Shown here: positions 8,391-14,903 of the stretch, one piece after another
How positions within the stretch are numbered: the first letter of the stretch is position 1
Layout of the letters: every line of letters starts with the position of its first letter
Origin: Pilimelia columellifera
Lineage (GTDB): Bacteria > Actinomycetota > Actinomycetes > Mycobacteriales > Micromonosporaceae
NCBI RefSeq assembly: GCF_039532605.1
Contig: NZ_BAAARY010000003.1
Coordinates: 124,001 to 188,000 of the forward strand
Direction: 5' to 3'
DNA length: 64,000 bases
Notes under the pieces: model-generated
The model's input: only the letters and a program-made list of their open reading frames with translations
What the model was told of the DNA's origin: nothing
The model's database searches: none
Position numbers and translations under genes: made by a program

Positions 8391-9098
8391 ATGTGTGGGC
8401 GGTATGCGACGACCCGGAGCACGGCTGAGCTGAGCGTCATTTTCGAGGCTGCCGACGAGACCGACGACCTGCTGGCGCCGGACTACAACGTGGCGCCTAC
8501 CGATCCAGCCCCGATCGTGCGGATCACGCCCGAGCCGCGGGCGGGCGCGACCGCCGGCCGGGTGCTGTCGGTGGCCCGCTGGGGTCTGACGCCGCACTGG
8601 GCCGACGACGCCCGCTCCGCCGCCCGCATGATCAACGCACGGGCGGAGACCGTCGCGGAGGCGCCGGCGTTCCGCGCCTCGTTCGCCGCCCGCCGTTGCC
8701 TGGTCCCGGCCGACGGCTGGTACGAGTGGCCGGCGCCTGGCCGGCCCGTGTTCCTCACCCCGACTACCGACGAGCCTCTCGTCTTCGCCGGCCTGTGGGC
8801 GGCCAATGCGGCCGTTCCGGGCCGGCTCAGCTGCGCGGTCGTCACCATCGGGGCGGTCGGCGCCCTCGCCCGGGTACACGACCGGATGCCGTTGCTGTTG
8901 CCCCGCCAGCGGTGGGCGGACTGGTTGACCGCCGAGGACGCCTCCGGCCTGTTGACGCCGCCGACGGCGGAGTGGTTGTCGACGGTGGAGATCCGTCCGG
9001 TGGGGCGGGCGGTCGGCGATGTCCGCAACGACGGGCCCGGGCTTGTCGAGCGGCTCGCGGCGCCCCCGCCCGAGGCGGAGCAGATCGGCCTGTTCTGA
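8391..9098 (+). CDS. SOS-response-associated (SRAP) abasic-site protein, YedK/HMCES family
   Basis: This 235-residue protein begins MCGRYA. Cys2, exposed after Met removal, is the residue that forms a thiazolidine crosslink with abasic sites in single-stranded DNA. Other family motifs are PDYNVAPTDPAPIVR (conserved Asn), WGLTPHWAD, INARAETV, CLVPADGWYEW (conserved Glu) and VHDRMPLLL (conserved His). It shields abasic sites during replication. The ATG at 8391 is forced by the Cys2 requirement. It is divergent from aroA, as in mycobacteria. No LexA-like box was evident in the short intergenic gap. Confidence 0.93.
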   Translation: MCGRYATTRSTAELSVIFEAADETDDLLAPDYNVAPTDPAPIVRITPEPRAGATAGRVLSVARWGLTPHWADDARSAARMINARAETVAEAPAFRASFAARRCLVPADGWYEWPAPGRPVFLTPTTDEPLVFAGLWAANAAVPGRLSCAVVTIGAVGALARVHDRMPLLLPRQRWADWLTAEDASGLLTPPTAEWLSTVEIRPVGRAVGDVRNDGPGLVERLAAPPPEAEQIGLF

Positions 9099-9245
9099 GG
9101 CTGTCCAGACCGCTTCTGGCCCCGAAACTGTCGGATATCCGCCAGAGGAGTGCCCGAAACCCGATTGAACCCTTGTTGCCGGCCGTTTTCCTGGGATACA
9201 AACCGTCGCCGATGGCAGTCCCAACACTGTGGAGGCGGGGGAGAG

Positions 9246-9629
9246 ATGACACGAGCACGGCCGCCACGGCCGCATGAGGTCGAGGTGGCGCGAACTGATC
9301 CACGACTACGACGGGCGGTGGCCCAGCGCCGGGAGGACACCGGCTGGCGACCGCTCGGCGCGTGCCGGCAGACCGATCCTGATCTGTTCTTTCCCGCGCC
9401 GAACGAACCGGCGACCGCCGCGCTGGCGGTCTGCGGCGCCTGCCCGGTGCAGGGCGCATGTCTGGCGTGGGCCCTTGACGTGGGCGACACCCATGGCGTG
9501 TGGGGCGGGACCACTCCCCGGGATCGACGGGCGATGGCGGTGATCTGGCACGGCCGAGCCCGCCCGGGCGACGACGGCCCGCCGGTGCGCGCCCAGCTGC
9601 TGACTCTTGAGCCGGTCACAGCAGGGTGA
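9246..9629 (+). CDS. WhiB-family iron-sulfur transcription factor
   Basis: A 127-residue Wbl protein. The four cluster cysteines are C40, C63, C66 and C72 (GAC, then CGACPVQGAC), followed by the GVWGG turn and a basic TPRDRRAM helix. These proteins bind a [4Fe-4S] cluster and the principal sigma factor, and act as redox-responsive regulators. The ATG at 9246 follows GGAGGCGGGGGAGAG, a strong ribosome binding site. The N-terminal extension of about 35 residues is longer than in WhiB1 and resembles WhiB2/WhiB7-like lengths, but I cannot assign a subclass. The upstream 147 bases contain an AT-richer stretch near 9175-9205 that may hold its promoter. Confidence 0.9.
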   Translation: MTRARPPRPHEVEVARTDPRLRRAVAQRREDTGWRPLGACRQTDPDLFFPAPNEPATAALAVCGACPVQGACLAWALDVGDTHGVWGGTTPRDRRAMAVIWHGRARPGDDGPPVRAQLLTLEPVTAG

Positions 9630-9630
9630 C

Positions 9631-9670
9631 GCCGCTGCGCCCCGCTGCGCCCCGCTGCGCCCCGCTGCGG
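9631..9670. repeat. Four tandem copies of a 10-bp G/C-rich unit
   Basis: The decamer CCCGCTGCGC is iterated about four times, with the first and last copies slightly degenerate (GCCGCTGCGC and CCCGCTGCGG). It starts just after the WhiB stop and ends 46 bases before the hydrolase gene. A short tandem repeat of this kind may vary in copy number between strains. Confidence 0.85.
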
Positions 9671-9716
9671 CCGGCGTGCCGGACGGCCCAGGTCGGGGCG
9701 CGGTACTGTCGCGCTG

Positions 9717-10349
9717 GTGAGCGCGTCAACGAGGGTGGAGACACCCACCCCGACCGGTCTGGCCTGGTTGGATCTGTCCTGGCCGGCGGGGTGGCCAAGG
9801 TCCTTGCTGATGCTTGGGCACGGCGCCGGCGGCGGCGTCGACGCCCCGGATCTGGTGGCCCTGACGGACCGGGCGGTGGCGGCAGGGGCCTTGGTCGGAC
9901 GGGTCACCCAGCCGTACCGGGTGGCCGGCCGTCGGGCCCCGGCGCCGGCGGGCCAGCTCGACGCGGCCTGGGTGGCGGTCGTCGAGGTCGGCCTGGCATT
10001 GGCGGCCGAGCGGGGCTGGACGCTCCCGCTGATCGTGGGCGGACGGTCCAGCGGGGCCCGGGTCGCGTGTCGCACCGCGGTCGGTTTGGGCGCGGTGGGC
10101 GTGGTCGCGTTGGCGTTCCCCACCCATCCGCCGGGCCGGCCTGAGCGCTCGCGGGTAGCGGAGCTGCGAACGGAGCTGCCGACGGTGGTCGTCAACGGCG
10201 ATCGTGATCCATTCGGGCTGCCTCCGCCGCTGGCCGGCGTGACGTTGGCCGTCCGGCTGGGGGAACGCCACGACCTGCGCAGGGACCCCGGTGGCGCGGC
10301 TGACGCGGCGCTGGTCTGGTTGGCCGACAACGACTGGGTGACGCCCTAG
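9717..10349 (+). CDS. Alpha/beta-hydrolase family protein (KANL3/Tex30-like)
   Basis: A 210-residue compact hydrolase. LLMLGHGAGGGVDAPDL at the N-terminus is the oxyanion segment and GGRSSGARVA holds the nucleophile-elbow serine (G-x-S-x-G as GRSSG). VVVNGDRDPFG carries the acid residue and GERHDLRR the likely catalytic His near the C-terminus. The substrate is unknown; the family is typically annotated as dienelactone-hydrolase-like. GTG 9717 is the likely start with a weak ribosome binding site. It precedes a 12-bp stem hairpin and the sigR promoter, so it is probably a single-gene unit. Confidence 0.82.
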   Translation: MSASTRVETPTPTGLAWLDLSWPAGWPRSLLMLGHGAGGGVDAPDLVALTDRAVAAGALVGRVTQPYRVAGRRAPAPAGQLDAAWVAVVEVGLALAAERGWTLPLIVGGRSSGARVACRTAVGLGAVGVVALAFPTHPPGRPERSRVAELRTELPTVVVNGDRDPFGLPPPLAGVTLAVRLGERHDLRRDPGGAADAALVWLADNDWVTP

Positions 10350-10408
10350 CCCTCAACGGACTTTCCCTGTTAAATAATGACGAAATACGAACAAACTCCC
10401 AGATCCAT

Positions 10409-10441
10409 TTGTCCCCGGCGGCTGGCAGTCGCCGGGGACAA
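10409..10441 (+). terminator. Hairpin between hydrolase and sigR promoter
   Basis: TTGTCCCCGGCG (10409-10420) and CGCCGGGGACAA (10430-10441) form a perfect 12-bp stem with a 9-base loop. It lies 59 bases after the hydrolase stop and just before the sigR promoter-like element. No T-tract follows, so it may terminate weakly or act as a leader structure. Confidence 0.5.
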
Positions 10442-10453
10442 GCTCGTGTGGGC

Positions 10454-10481
10454 GGGAATGAGCAGGGAGTTCAGAGGCGTT
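10454..10481 (+). promoter_or_regulatory. SigR/SigH-type autoregulatory promoter
   Basis: GGGAAT (10454-10459) and GTT (10479-10481, preceded by C) match the GGGAAT-N18/19-GTT consensus of thiol-stress sigma factors of the SigR/SigH group. It lies about 90 bases upstream of the long sigR start. Positive autoregulation of sigR is established in Streptomyces and for sigH in Mycobacterium; here it is inferred from the motif. Confidence 0.7.
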
Positions 10482-10568
10482 GCTCCGGTGTGCGTCGTTA
10501 TGCCGGCCGCCCGCGGCTACGAAGCCTGGTCGCCCGGCAGCCGCCGACGCCCGAGGAAGGAGAGCCCC

Positions 10569-11303
10569 GTGTCCGCTCCGACCCGACGGCCGCAGCTTGA
10601 TCTGGTCCGGCAGTTGCTCAGCGCGCCGTCCTGGCCGGCCGACGGCGGCCTTGACGCGGTCGGCGTATCCTCGGCACAACAGTCGAGGGGAGACGTGCGG
10701 GTGACCCGAGCGGAACGGCCCGACGAGCGGCGCGAGCGCTTCGAGCGTGACGCGCTGCCATTCGTGGACCAGCTCTACGCAGCGGCGCTGCGGATGACCC
10801 GCAACCCAGCCGACGCCGATGACCTGGTGCAGGAGACATTCCTCAAGGCGTTCAGCGCGTTCCACCAGTTCACCGAAGGCACGAACCTCAAGGCATGGCT
10901 GTACCGGATCCTCACGAACACCTTCATCAACTCGTACCGCAAGCGGCAGCGCCAGCCGGTGCAGGCGCCCACCGAGGAGATCAGCGACTGGGTGCTGGCC
11001 GAGGCCGAGTCGCACACCTCCAGCGGCCTCAAGTCCGCGGAGACCGAAGCCTTGGAGCGGCTGCCCGACAGCGACGTCAAGCAGGCGCTCCAGCAGCTGC
11101 CTGAGGACTTCCGCCTCGTCGTGTACCTGGCCGACGTCGAGGGGTTCTCCTACAAGGAGATCGCCGAGATCATGGGCACGCCGATCGGCACCGTCATGTC
11201 CCGGCTGCACCGCGGTCGCCGCAATCTCCGTCGGGAGCTGGAACGGTACGCGGCTGACCGCGGCTTCGCCCGGCCGGCCGTCGACCCGGCCCCGGCCCGG
11301 TAG
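10569..11303 (+). CDS. sigR: Thiol-oxidative-stress ECF sigma factor SigR/SigH
   Basis: A 244-residue ECF sigma factor from GTG 10569. Region 2 includes DDLVQETFLKAFSAFHQF and LKAWLYRILTNTFINSYRKRQR. Region 4 includes LPEDFRLVVYLADVEGFSYK and MGTPIGTVMSRLHRGRR. The sequence is typical of SigR/SigH, which directs thiol-oxidation and protein-quality-control genes. Two starts look functional: GTG 10569 after GAAGGAGAG, and in-frame GTG 10701 after GAGGGGAG, which gives 200 residues. S. coelicolor SigR is likewise made in long unstable and short stable forms. The rsrA-like anti-sigma gene follows 14 bases downstream. Confidence 0.9.
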   Translation: MSAPTRRPQLDLVRQLLSAPSWPADGGLDAVGVSSAQQSRGDVRVTRAERPDERRERFERDALPFVDQLYAAALRMTRNPADADDLVQETFLKAFSAFHQFTEGTNLKAWLYRILTNTFINSYRKRQRQPVQAPTEEISDWVLAEAESHTSSGLKSAETEALERLPDSDVKQALQQLPEDFRLVVYLADVEGFSYKEIAEIMGTPIGTVMSRLHRGRRNLRRELERYAADRGFARPAVDPAPAR

Positions 11304-11317
11304 GAAAGGGGCACAGC

Positions 11318-11617
11318 GTGAGTCAGGGCCAGGCCCCCGAGTGCGGCAGTGGCGGGGACGACTGTGGCGAGGTGCTCGGCGAGGTGTACCTCTACCTCGA
11401 CCTGGAGTGCGCCGAGAGCCGGCGGGAGCTGATCCGCCGTCATCTCGACGAGTGCCACCCGTGCCTGAGCGAGTACGGCATCGAGCAGGAGGTCCGGGCG
11501 CTGGTGGCCCGGTGCTGCGGCGCCGAGCGCGCCCCCGAGGAGCTGCGTCAGCGGCTGCGGGTCCGGCTCAGTGAGCTGGTCGTCGACGTGGAGTCCCGCG
11601 GGCCGATGTCCGAGTAG
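11318..11617 (+). CDS. rsrA: Redox-sensing zinc anti-sigma factor RsrA/RshA
   Basis: A 99-residue zinc-associated anti-sigma (ZAS) protein. The signature H42-x3-C46-x2-C49 is present in RRHLDECHPCLSEYG, with extra cysteines at 9, 16 and 31. In the reduced state such proteins hold the sigma factor; disulfide formation releases zinc and the sigma factor. GTG 11318 follows AAAGGGG and lies 14 bases after sigR, so the two are co-transcribed and would be induced together from the SigR-type promoter upstream. Confidence 0.92.
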   Translation: MSQGQAPECGSGGDDCGEVLGEVYLYLDLECAESRRELIRRHLDECHPCLSEYGIEQEVRALVARCCGAERAPEELRQRLRVRLSELVVDVESRGPMSE

Positions 11618-11651
11618 CCCGCGGGACGCCGCGTGTGCCTAGGGTCTGGCC

Positions 11652-11726
11652 CTAGGAGTTGGGGCGCTTGCCATGGTTGGCGGCGCTCTTCTTACGGGCC
11701 CTCTTCCTCCGAGCCTTCTTTGCCAT
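11652..11726 (-). CDS. Ribosomal protein bL37 (24 residues)
   Basis: A 24-residue, highly basic peptide that starts MAKKARRKRARKKSAANHGK and ends RPNS. It matches the actinobacterial 50S protein bL37 first seen in mycobacterial ribosome structures, where it sits near 23S rRNA. The ATG at 11726 follows GAGGGGAG seven bases upstream. The gene lies antisense between rsrA and the biotinyl-carrier gene. It is short enough to be missed by ordinary gene callers. Assignment is by recognition of the AKK...RKKSAANHGKRPN pattern. Confidence 0.9.
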   Translation of the reverse strand: MAKKARRKRARKKSAANHGKRPNS

Positions 11727-11880
11727 CGTCGATCTCCCCTCGTCATGGATTGTCGGCGTCGACCATGGTAGGCCGCGCCGGCGCCGGCCGGCCCGCGTGG
11801 TGGGATGCCGGCGTGACGCCGTGGCGCCCATGATTGGATACCGACGCGGGACATCCGCGTACGCGAAGAGGGGTGCCGAC

Positions 11881-12096
11881 GTGTCCGAAGAGATCCGCGC
11901 CGAGATGGTCGCCAACGTGTGGAAGGTTGTCGCCAAGGCCGGCGACCAGGTGTCCGAGGGTGACACCCTGGTCATCCTGGAGTCCATGAAGATGGAGATC
12001 CCGGTGATCGCCGAGAGCGACGGCATTCTCGGCGAGCTGGCCGTCAACGAGGGCGACGTGGTCCAGGAGGGCGACCTCATCGCCACCATCGAGTGA
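11881..12096 (+). CDS. Small biotin/lipoyl-carrier protein (TB7.3-like)
   Basis: This 71-residue stand-alone biotinyl domain carries the biotinylation motif ESMKMEIPV, with the acceptor at Lys37. The rest is a classic half-barrel with WKVVAKAGDQVSEGDTL before it and GILGELAVNEGDVVQEGD after it. TB7.3 of M. tuberculosis is the equivalent protein next to sigH/rshA. GTG 11881 follows AAGAGGGG. It may serve as carrier for an acyl-CoA carboxylase complex, but no carboxylase gene is nearby. The following GNAT gene starts six bases later, probably in the same transcript. Confidence 0.9.
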   Translation: MSEEIRAEMVANVWKVVAKAGDQVSEGDTLVILESMKMEIPVIAESDGILGELAVNEGDVVQEGDLIATIE

Positions 12097-12102
12097 CCAC
12101 TG

Positions 12103-12606
12103 TTGGCTGACATCCGGGTTCGCCATGCGCAGCCGGAGGACCACGACGCGGTCGTCCGGCTGACGCTTGCCGCCTACCGTCGGGACGGGCAGCTGGCCGG
12201 GCCGAGCGGGGACTACGCGGCGACGCTGGCCGACGTGGCCGCCCGGACGGCCGTCGCCGAGGTGCTGGTCGCCACCGACGATCTCGGTCTCGTCCTGGGC
12301 TCGGTCACCCTGACGCCCTACGGCAGCCCGCTGGCCGATCTCGCCAGGCCCGGTGAGGGTGGCTTCCGGATGCTGGCGGTCGACCCGGTGGCTCAGGGAC
12401 GTGGCGTCGGGGAGGCCCTGGTGCGCGCCTGTGTCGCGAGAGCCGTCGAAGACGGCAGCACGGCCATCTCGATCTTCAGCCGTGACTTCGCCACCGACGC
12501 GTTCCGGCTCTACTCACGACTCGGCTTCGAACGCGACCCCGAACGCGACCGGGCGGTCGGACCGGGCATCCAGCTCTGGGCGTGGAGCTACCTGATCACG
12601 CGCTGA
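12103..12606 (+). CDS. GNAT-family N-acetyltransferase
   Basis: A 167-residue acetyltransferase. FRMLAVDPVAQGRGVGEALV holds the acetyl-CoA-binding motif A (Q/R-x-x-G-x-G/A) and the C-terminal FRLYSRLGFER is motif B. The substrate is unknown. The start TTG 12103 lies six bases after the stop of the biotinyl protein, which suggests translational coupling because no strong ribosome binding site is seen. The stop codon lies inside the arm of a perfect 18-bp inverted repeat that ends the transcript. Confidence 0.85.
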   Translation: MADIRVRHAQPEDHDAVVRLTLAAYRRDGQLAGPSGDYAATLADVAARTAVAEVLVATDDLGLVLGSVTLTPYGSPLADLARPGEGGFRMLAVDPVAQGRGVGEALVRACVARAVEDGSTAISIFSRDFATDAFRLYSRLGFERDPERDRAVGPGIQLWAWSYLITR

Positions 12607-12639
12607 TGCCCCGGACCTCACAGGTCCGGGGCATCAGCG
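12601..12639. terminator. Perfect 18-bp stem bidirectional terminator
   Basis: CGCTGATGCCCCGGACCT (12601-12618) pairs perfectly with AGGTCCGGGGCATCAGCG (12622-12639) around a three-base loop. It lies between the convergent GNAT and whiB1 genes and includes the GNAT stop codon. No T-tract is needed in many actinobacterial terminators, and its position fits both directions. Confidence 0.85.
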
Positions 12640-12670
12640 GTTCAGTCGTGGTGGTGGCGCGGTGGGTCAG

Positions 12671-12925
12671 TCAGAGAGAGGCGGCGCGCACGCGCAGTCC
12701 GCCGCGGCGCTTGAGCGCGCGACGTTCTTCCTCGCTCATCCCGCCCCAGACGCCCGCGTCCTGGCCGCTTTCCAGCGCCCAGGAAAGGCAGGATTCGGTC
12801 ACGTTGCAGCGACCGCAGACCGCCTTGGCCTGCTCCACCTGGAGCAGGGCCGGGCCCGACGTCCCGATGGGGAAGAACAGTTCGGGGTCTTCGTCGCGGC
12901 ACAAAGCACGGTGGCGCCAGTCCAT
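12671..12925 (-). CDS. whiB1: Transcriptional regulator WhiB1
   Basis: An 84-residue WhiB1-type protein. The cluster cysteines are C9, C37, C40 and C46 (CGRCNVTESC), the same positions as in M. tuberculosis WhiB1. GVWGG precedes the basic RRALKRRGG tail. WhiB1 carries a nitric-oxide-sensitive [4Fe-4S] cluster, binds the principal sigma factor and is essential in mycobacteria. The ATG at 12925 follows AAGGAG nine bases upstream. A long upstream region (about 430 bases) separates it from the next gene and carries a CRP-like site, as in mycobacteria where CRP controls whiB1. Confidence 0.95.
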   Translation of the reverse strand: MDWRHRALCRDEDPELFFPIGTSGPALLQVEQAKAVCGRCNVTESCLSWALESGQDAGVWGGMSEEERRALKRRGGLRVRAASL

Positions 12926-13360
12926 GGCGGCAACACTCCTTGTTTCTGGATAGGTGTAAGTAAATGTGGCGGTGCGTCGGGCATGCGTCCGAGATGCCCT
13001 TGACCAAGGACGTGCTGATCAAGCGACATGACGTGAGCAAGATTGTGGAACGGGACAGATCGCGATTGCGGCCGCGCGCCAAGGCTTGTGGGCCCCGTGC
13101 AAGCGCAGTCGTACGCGCCCCTATCCGTTTCGCTTGTGAATGCTTTCACGAACTCCCCGGATGTCAAGGGGATGCTCGGAAAAAAATACTGTCGGTGAGG
13201 CAACTCACCTGTGTTATGTCCTATTTGCTGGCAGATCGGGAAGTCTCCGATGCAACAGCCAGTTACGAGATTAGTACCGTAGGCGCCGACCCGGCGGTAT
13301 TTCCACCGCGTGTCGTCCTGGTGTCGTTTGGGTGACCTGGTCAGTTGGCCGTCGTATCGA
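12926..13360. other. 435-bp gene-free region upstream of whiB1
   Basis: Base composition is noticeably lower in GC than in the flanks, especially 13160-13300, and I see no supportable gene. It holds a CRP-like palindrome (13135-13150), a TTGACA hexamer on the minus strand (13167-13162) and a 6-bp inverted repeat GGTGAG-GCAA-CTCACC (13194-13209). These point to a regulated whiB1 promoter with a long leader. The right edge also borders the 3' end of the lipid-kinase gene. Confidence 0.6.
13135..13150 (-). promoter_or_regulatory. CRP/cAMP-type binding site upstream of whiB1
   Basis: TGTGA-N6-TCACG matches the CRP consensus TGTGA-N6-TCACA at nine of ten informative bases. It lies about 210 bases upstream of the whiB1 start and just downstream (on the minus strand) of TTGACA at 13167-13162. 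CRP control of whiB1 is established in M. tuberculosis; here the link is inferred from position and motif. Confidence 0.6.
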
Positions 13361-14287
13361 TCAGCAGATTACTCGTAACGATTCGGGAACACTGAGGAAT
13401 CGCACCTTCTGTCGCTCTCCAAGGTAGTCACCATCGACGTGGAACGGCTCGGGCTGCACAGCGCTCAACGAGAATTCGCTCAGATCGTGGCGGCGGACGA
13501 CGTGCTGACCCGGACGGGGCCCCCGCCGGCTCAACATCCGCAGCCCTGCCCACGCTGCCCCGGGCGCCCGCAGGCTCCGTAGCGCCAGGACGTCCAGCCC
13601 CTTGTCGAACGAGGCGTCCGGGCTCGACTCGACGCGCCGCTCGCCCAAGAACGTCCACGGGGCGCCGTTCTGGATGATCGCCGTCGCCAGCTCCGGCTCA
13701 GGCTCCTCGCCTGGCGCTTCGAGCGTCAGCGACGGCTCGTGTCGGGTGCTGGCCACGACGTACTGGCGCACCGCCTCGCGCAGATAGAGCGCCGGGGTCG
13801 AGACCCGTCCGCGTAGTCTGGCCCGCTCCACCCGGCGGATCACGGCCGCGTCCAGCCCGAAACCAGCACAGAAAGTGAAGTAACGGTCGTCGGCCATTCC
13901 GAGCCCGATGACCCGGCTCCGGTCGGCGCGCATCGCCTCCAGAATGGCCCCAGTGCCCTCGGTGGCGTCCCGTGGCAGGCCCAAGGCGCGGGCGAAGACG
14001 TTCGTCGACCCGCCCGGCACCACCGCGAGCGCCGGCCGGGACGCCGCGCCCGTGCCGCTGGCCATCAAGCCGTTGACCACCTCGTTGACCGTGCCGTCGC
14101 CGCCGAGGGTGACTACCACGTCCACGCCGTCGGCGGCGCTGCCGGCGGCCAGCTCGGTGGCGTGGCCGCGCCGGCGGGTGAGGCTAATTTCCAACTCGAA
14201 CTGGCTGCGCAACGCCCGCACGAGCACGTCGCGCGTGCGTTCCGTCGTGGTAGTGGCCTTCGGATTGACCACCAGTAGCGCCCGCAT
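13361..14287 (-). CDS. Diacylglycerol-kinase-family lipid kinase
   Basis: A 308-residue DAGK_cat protein. The N-terminus MRALLVVNPKA is the typical first strand, TLGGDGTVNEVVNGL the nucleotide-binding GGDGT motif and VPGGSTNVFARALGLP the second conserved block. The C-terminal half contains the PFHVDGDYLGE segment common to YegS/BmrU proteins. Members phosphorylate diacylglycerol or related lipids. ATG 14287 gives the standard N-terminus; an upstream frame to 14344 adds 19 non-conserved residues. It is divergent from a small membrane-protein gene (122-base gap). Confidence 0.9.
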   Translation of the reverse strand: MRALLVVNPKATTTTERTRDVLVRALRSQFELEISLTRRRGHATELAAGSAADGVDVVVTLGGDGTVNEVVNGLMASGTGAASRPALAVVPGGSTNVFARALGLPRDATEGTGAILEAMRADRSRVIGLGMADDRYFTFCAGFGLDAAVIRRVERARLRGRVSTPALYLREAVRQYVVASTRHEPSLTLEAPGEEPEPELATAIIQNGAPWTFLGERRVESSPDASFDKGLDVLALRSLRAPGAAWAGLRMLSRRGPRPGQHVVRRHDLSEFSLSAVQPEPFHVDGDYLGERQKVRFLSVPESLRVIC

Positions 14288-14409
14288 TCCCGGCACGATA
14301 CCCGTTGGCTGACGAAGTAATCGCCCAGCTTGTGCGTCGGCCAACGCCGGCCGACAGGTTGGGCGCTGTCGCGCGGTAGGGTCGCCGCGGTTTCGACTGA
14401 GGAGGACAC

Positions 14410-14820
14410 GTGACGGCAGCGGCCGATGAGATGACCGGCCCGGCGCCGGCGACCCTGCGATGGGCGGCCGCGCTGGTGGCCGCTGAGGCCGGCGGTCTTG
14501 GCCTCCTCAGCGCCTATCTGCTGTATGCCGACCTGACCGGCGAAGCGGCGAGCCAGCTCGGCGCGCTGCTGGTGACGGCATTTGTGGTCGCGGCGGCTGT
14601 GGCGGTCGCCGCGATGGCGCGCGCGCTCGGCCAACGGCGTGGCGGGGCCCGTGGGCCCGCGGTGGTGACGCAGCTGTTTCTGCTCGCTGCGGCGTACTAC
14701 ATGGTTACCGGCGGGCTGGTGTGGGCAGGGGTACCGCTGGCTGTGTATGCGCTGGTTGCGGGGGCCGCGCTCATCGCCTCGGCGACGACCACCGCGTTGG
14801 GCTTGCGCCGACGTCTCTGA
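14410..14820 (+). CDS. Small integral membrane protein, four helices
   Basis: This 136-residue protein has four hydrophobic segments: residues about 17-41, 51-68, 84-105 and 109-130. The C-terminus is short and basic (LGLRRRL). No enzymatic motif is visible and I do not recognise the family with certainty; similar proteins are common as hypothetical membrane proteins beside lipid-kinase genes in Micromonosporaceae. GTG 14410 follows GAGGAGGACAC, an excellent ribosome binding site. Confidence 0.8.
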   Translation: MTAAADEMTGPAPATLRWAAALVAAEAGGLGLLSAYLLYADLTGEAASQLGALLVTAFVVAAAVAVAAMARALGQRRGGARGPAVVTQLFLLAAAYYMVTGGLVWAGVPLAVYALVAGAALIASATTTALGLRRRL

Positions 14821-14821
14821 G

Positions 14822-14835
14822 CGCCCGTTCGGGCG
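14822..14835 (+). terminator. Short hairpin after membrane-protein gene
   Basis: CGCCCG-TT-CGGGCG forms a 6-bp stem immediately after the stop at 14820. The tight loop and lack of a T-tract make termination uncertain. Confidence 0.35.
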
Positions 14836-14903
14836 ACCTGATATGTGCCTAATGGGACAGTGAAAGTGTTACGAGCAGTTCATACGTTCTTGTCAGCTTT
14901 AGA

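Noticed and set aside
9099..9245. Promoter for the WhiB gene at 9246 with a TTGCCG/TACAAA-like pair
   Set aside because: The hexamers match the consensus poorly and their spacing is 15 bases or needs a worse -35; not specific enough to report.
12964..13335. 123-residue plus-strand frame in the whiB1 upstream region
   Set aside because: No ribosome binding site, atypical composition and a location over the promoter region of whiB1; it is more likely non-coding.
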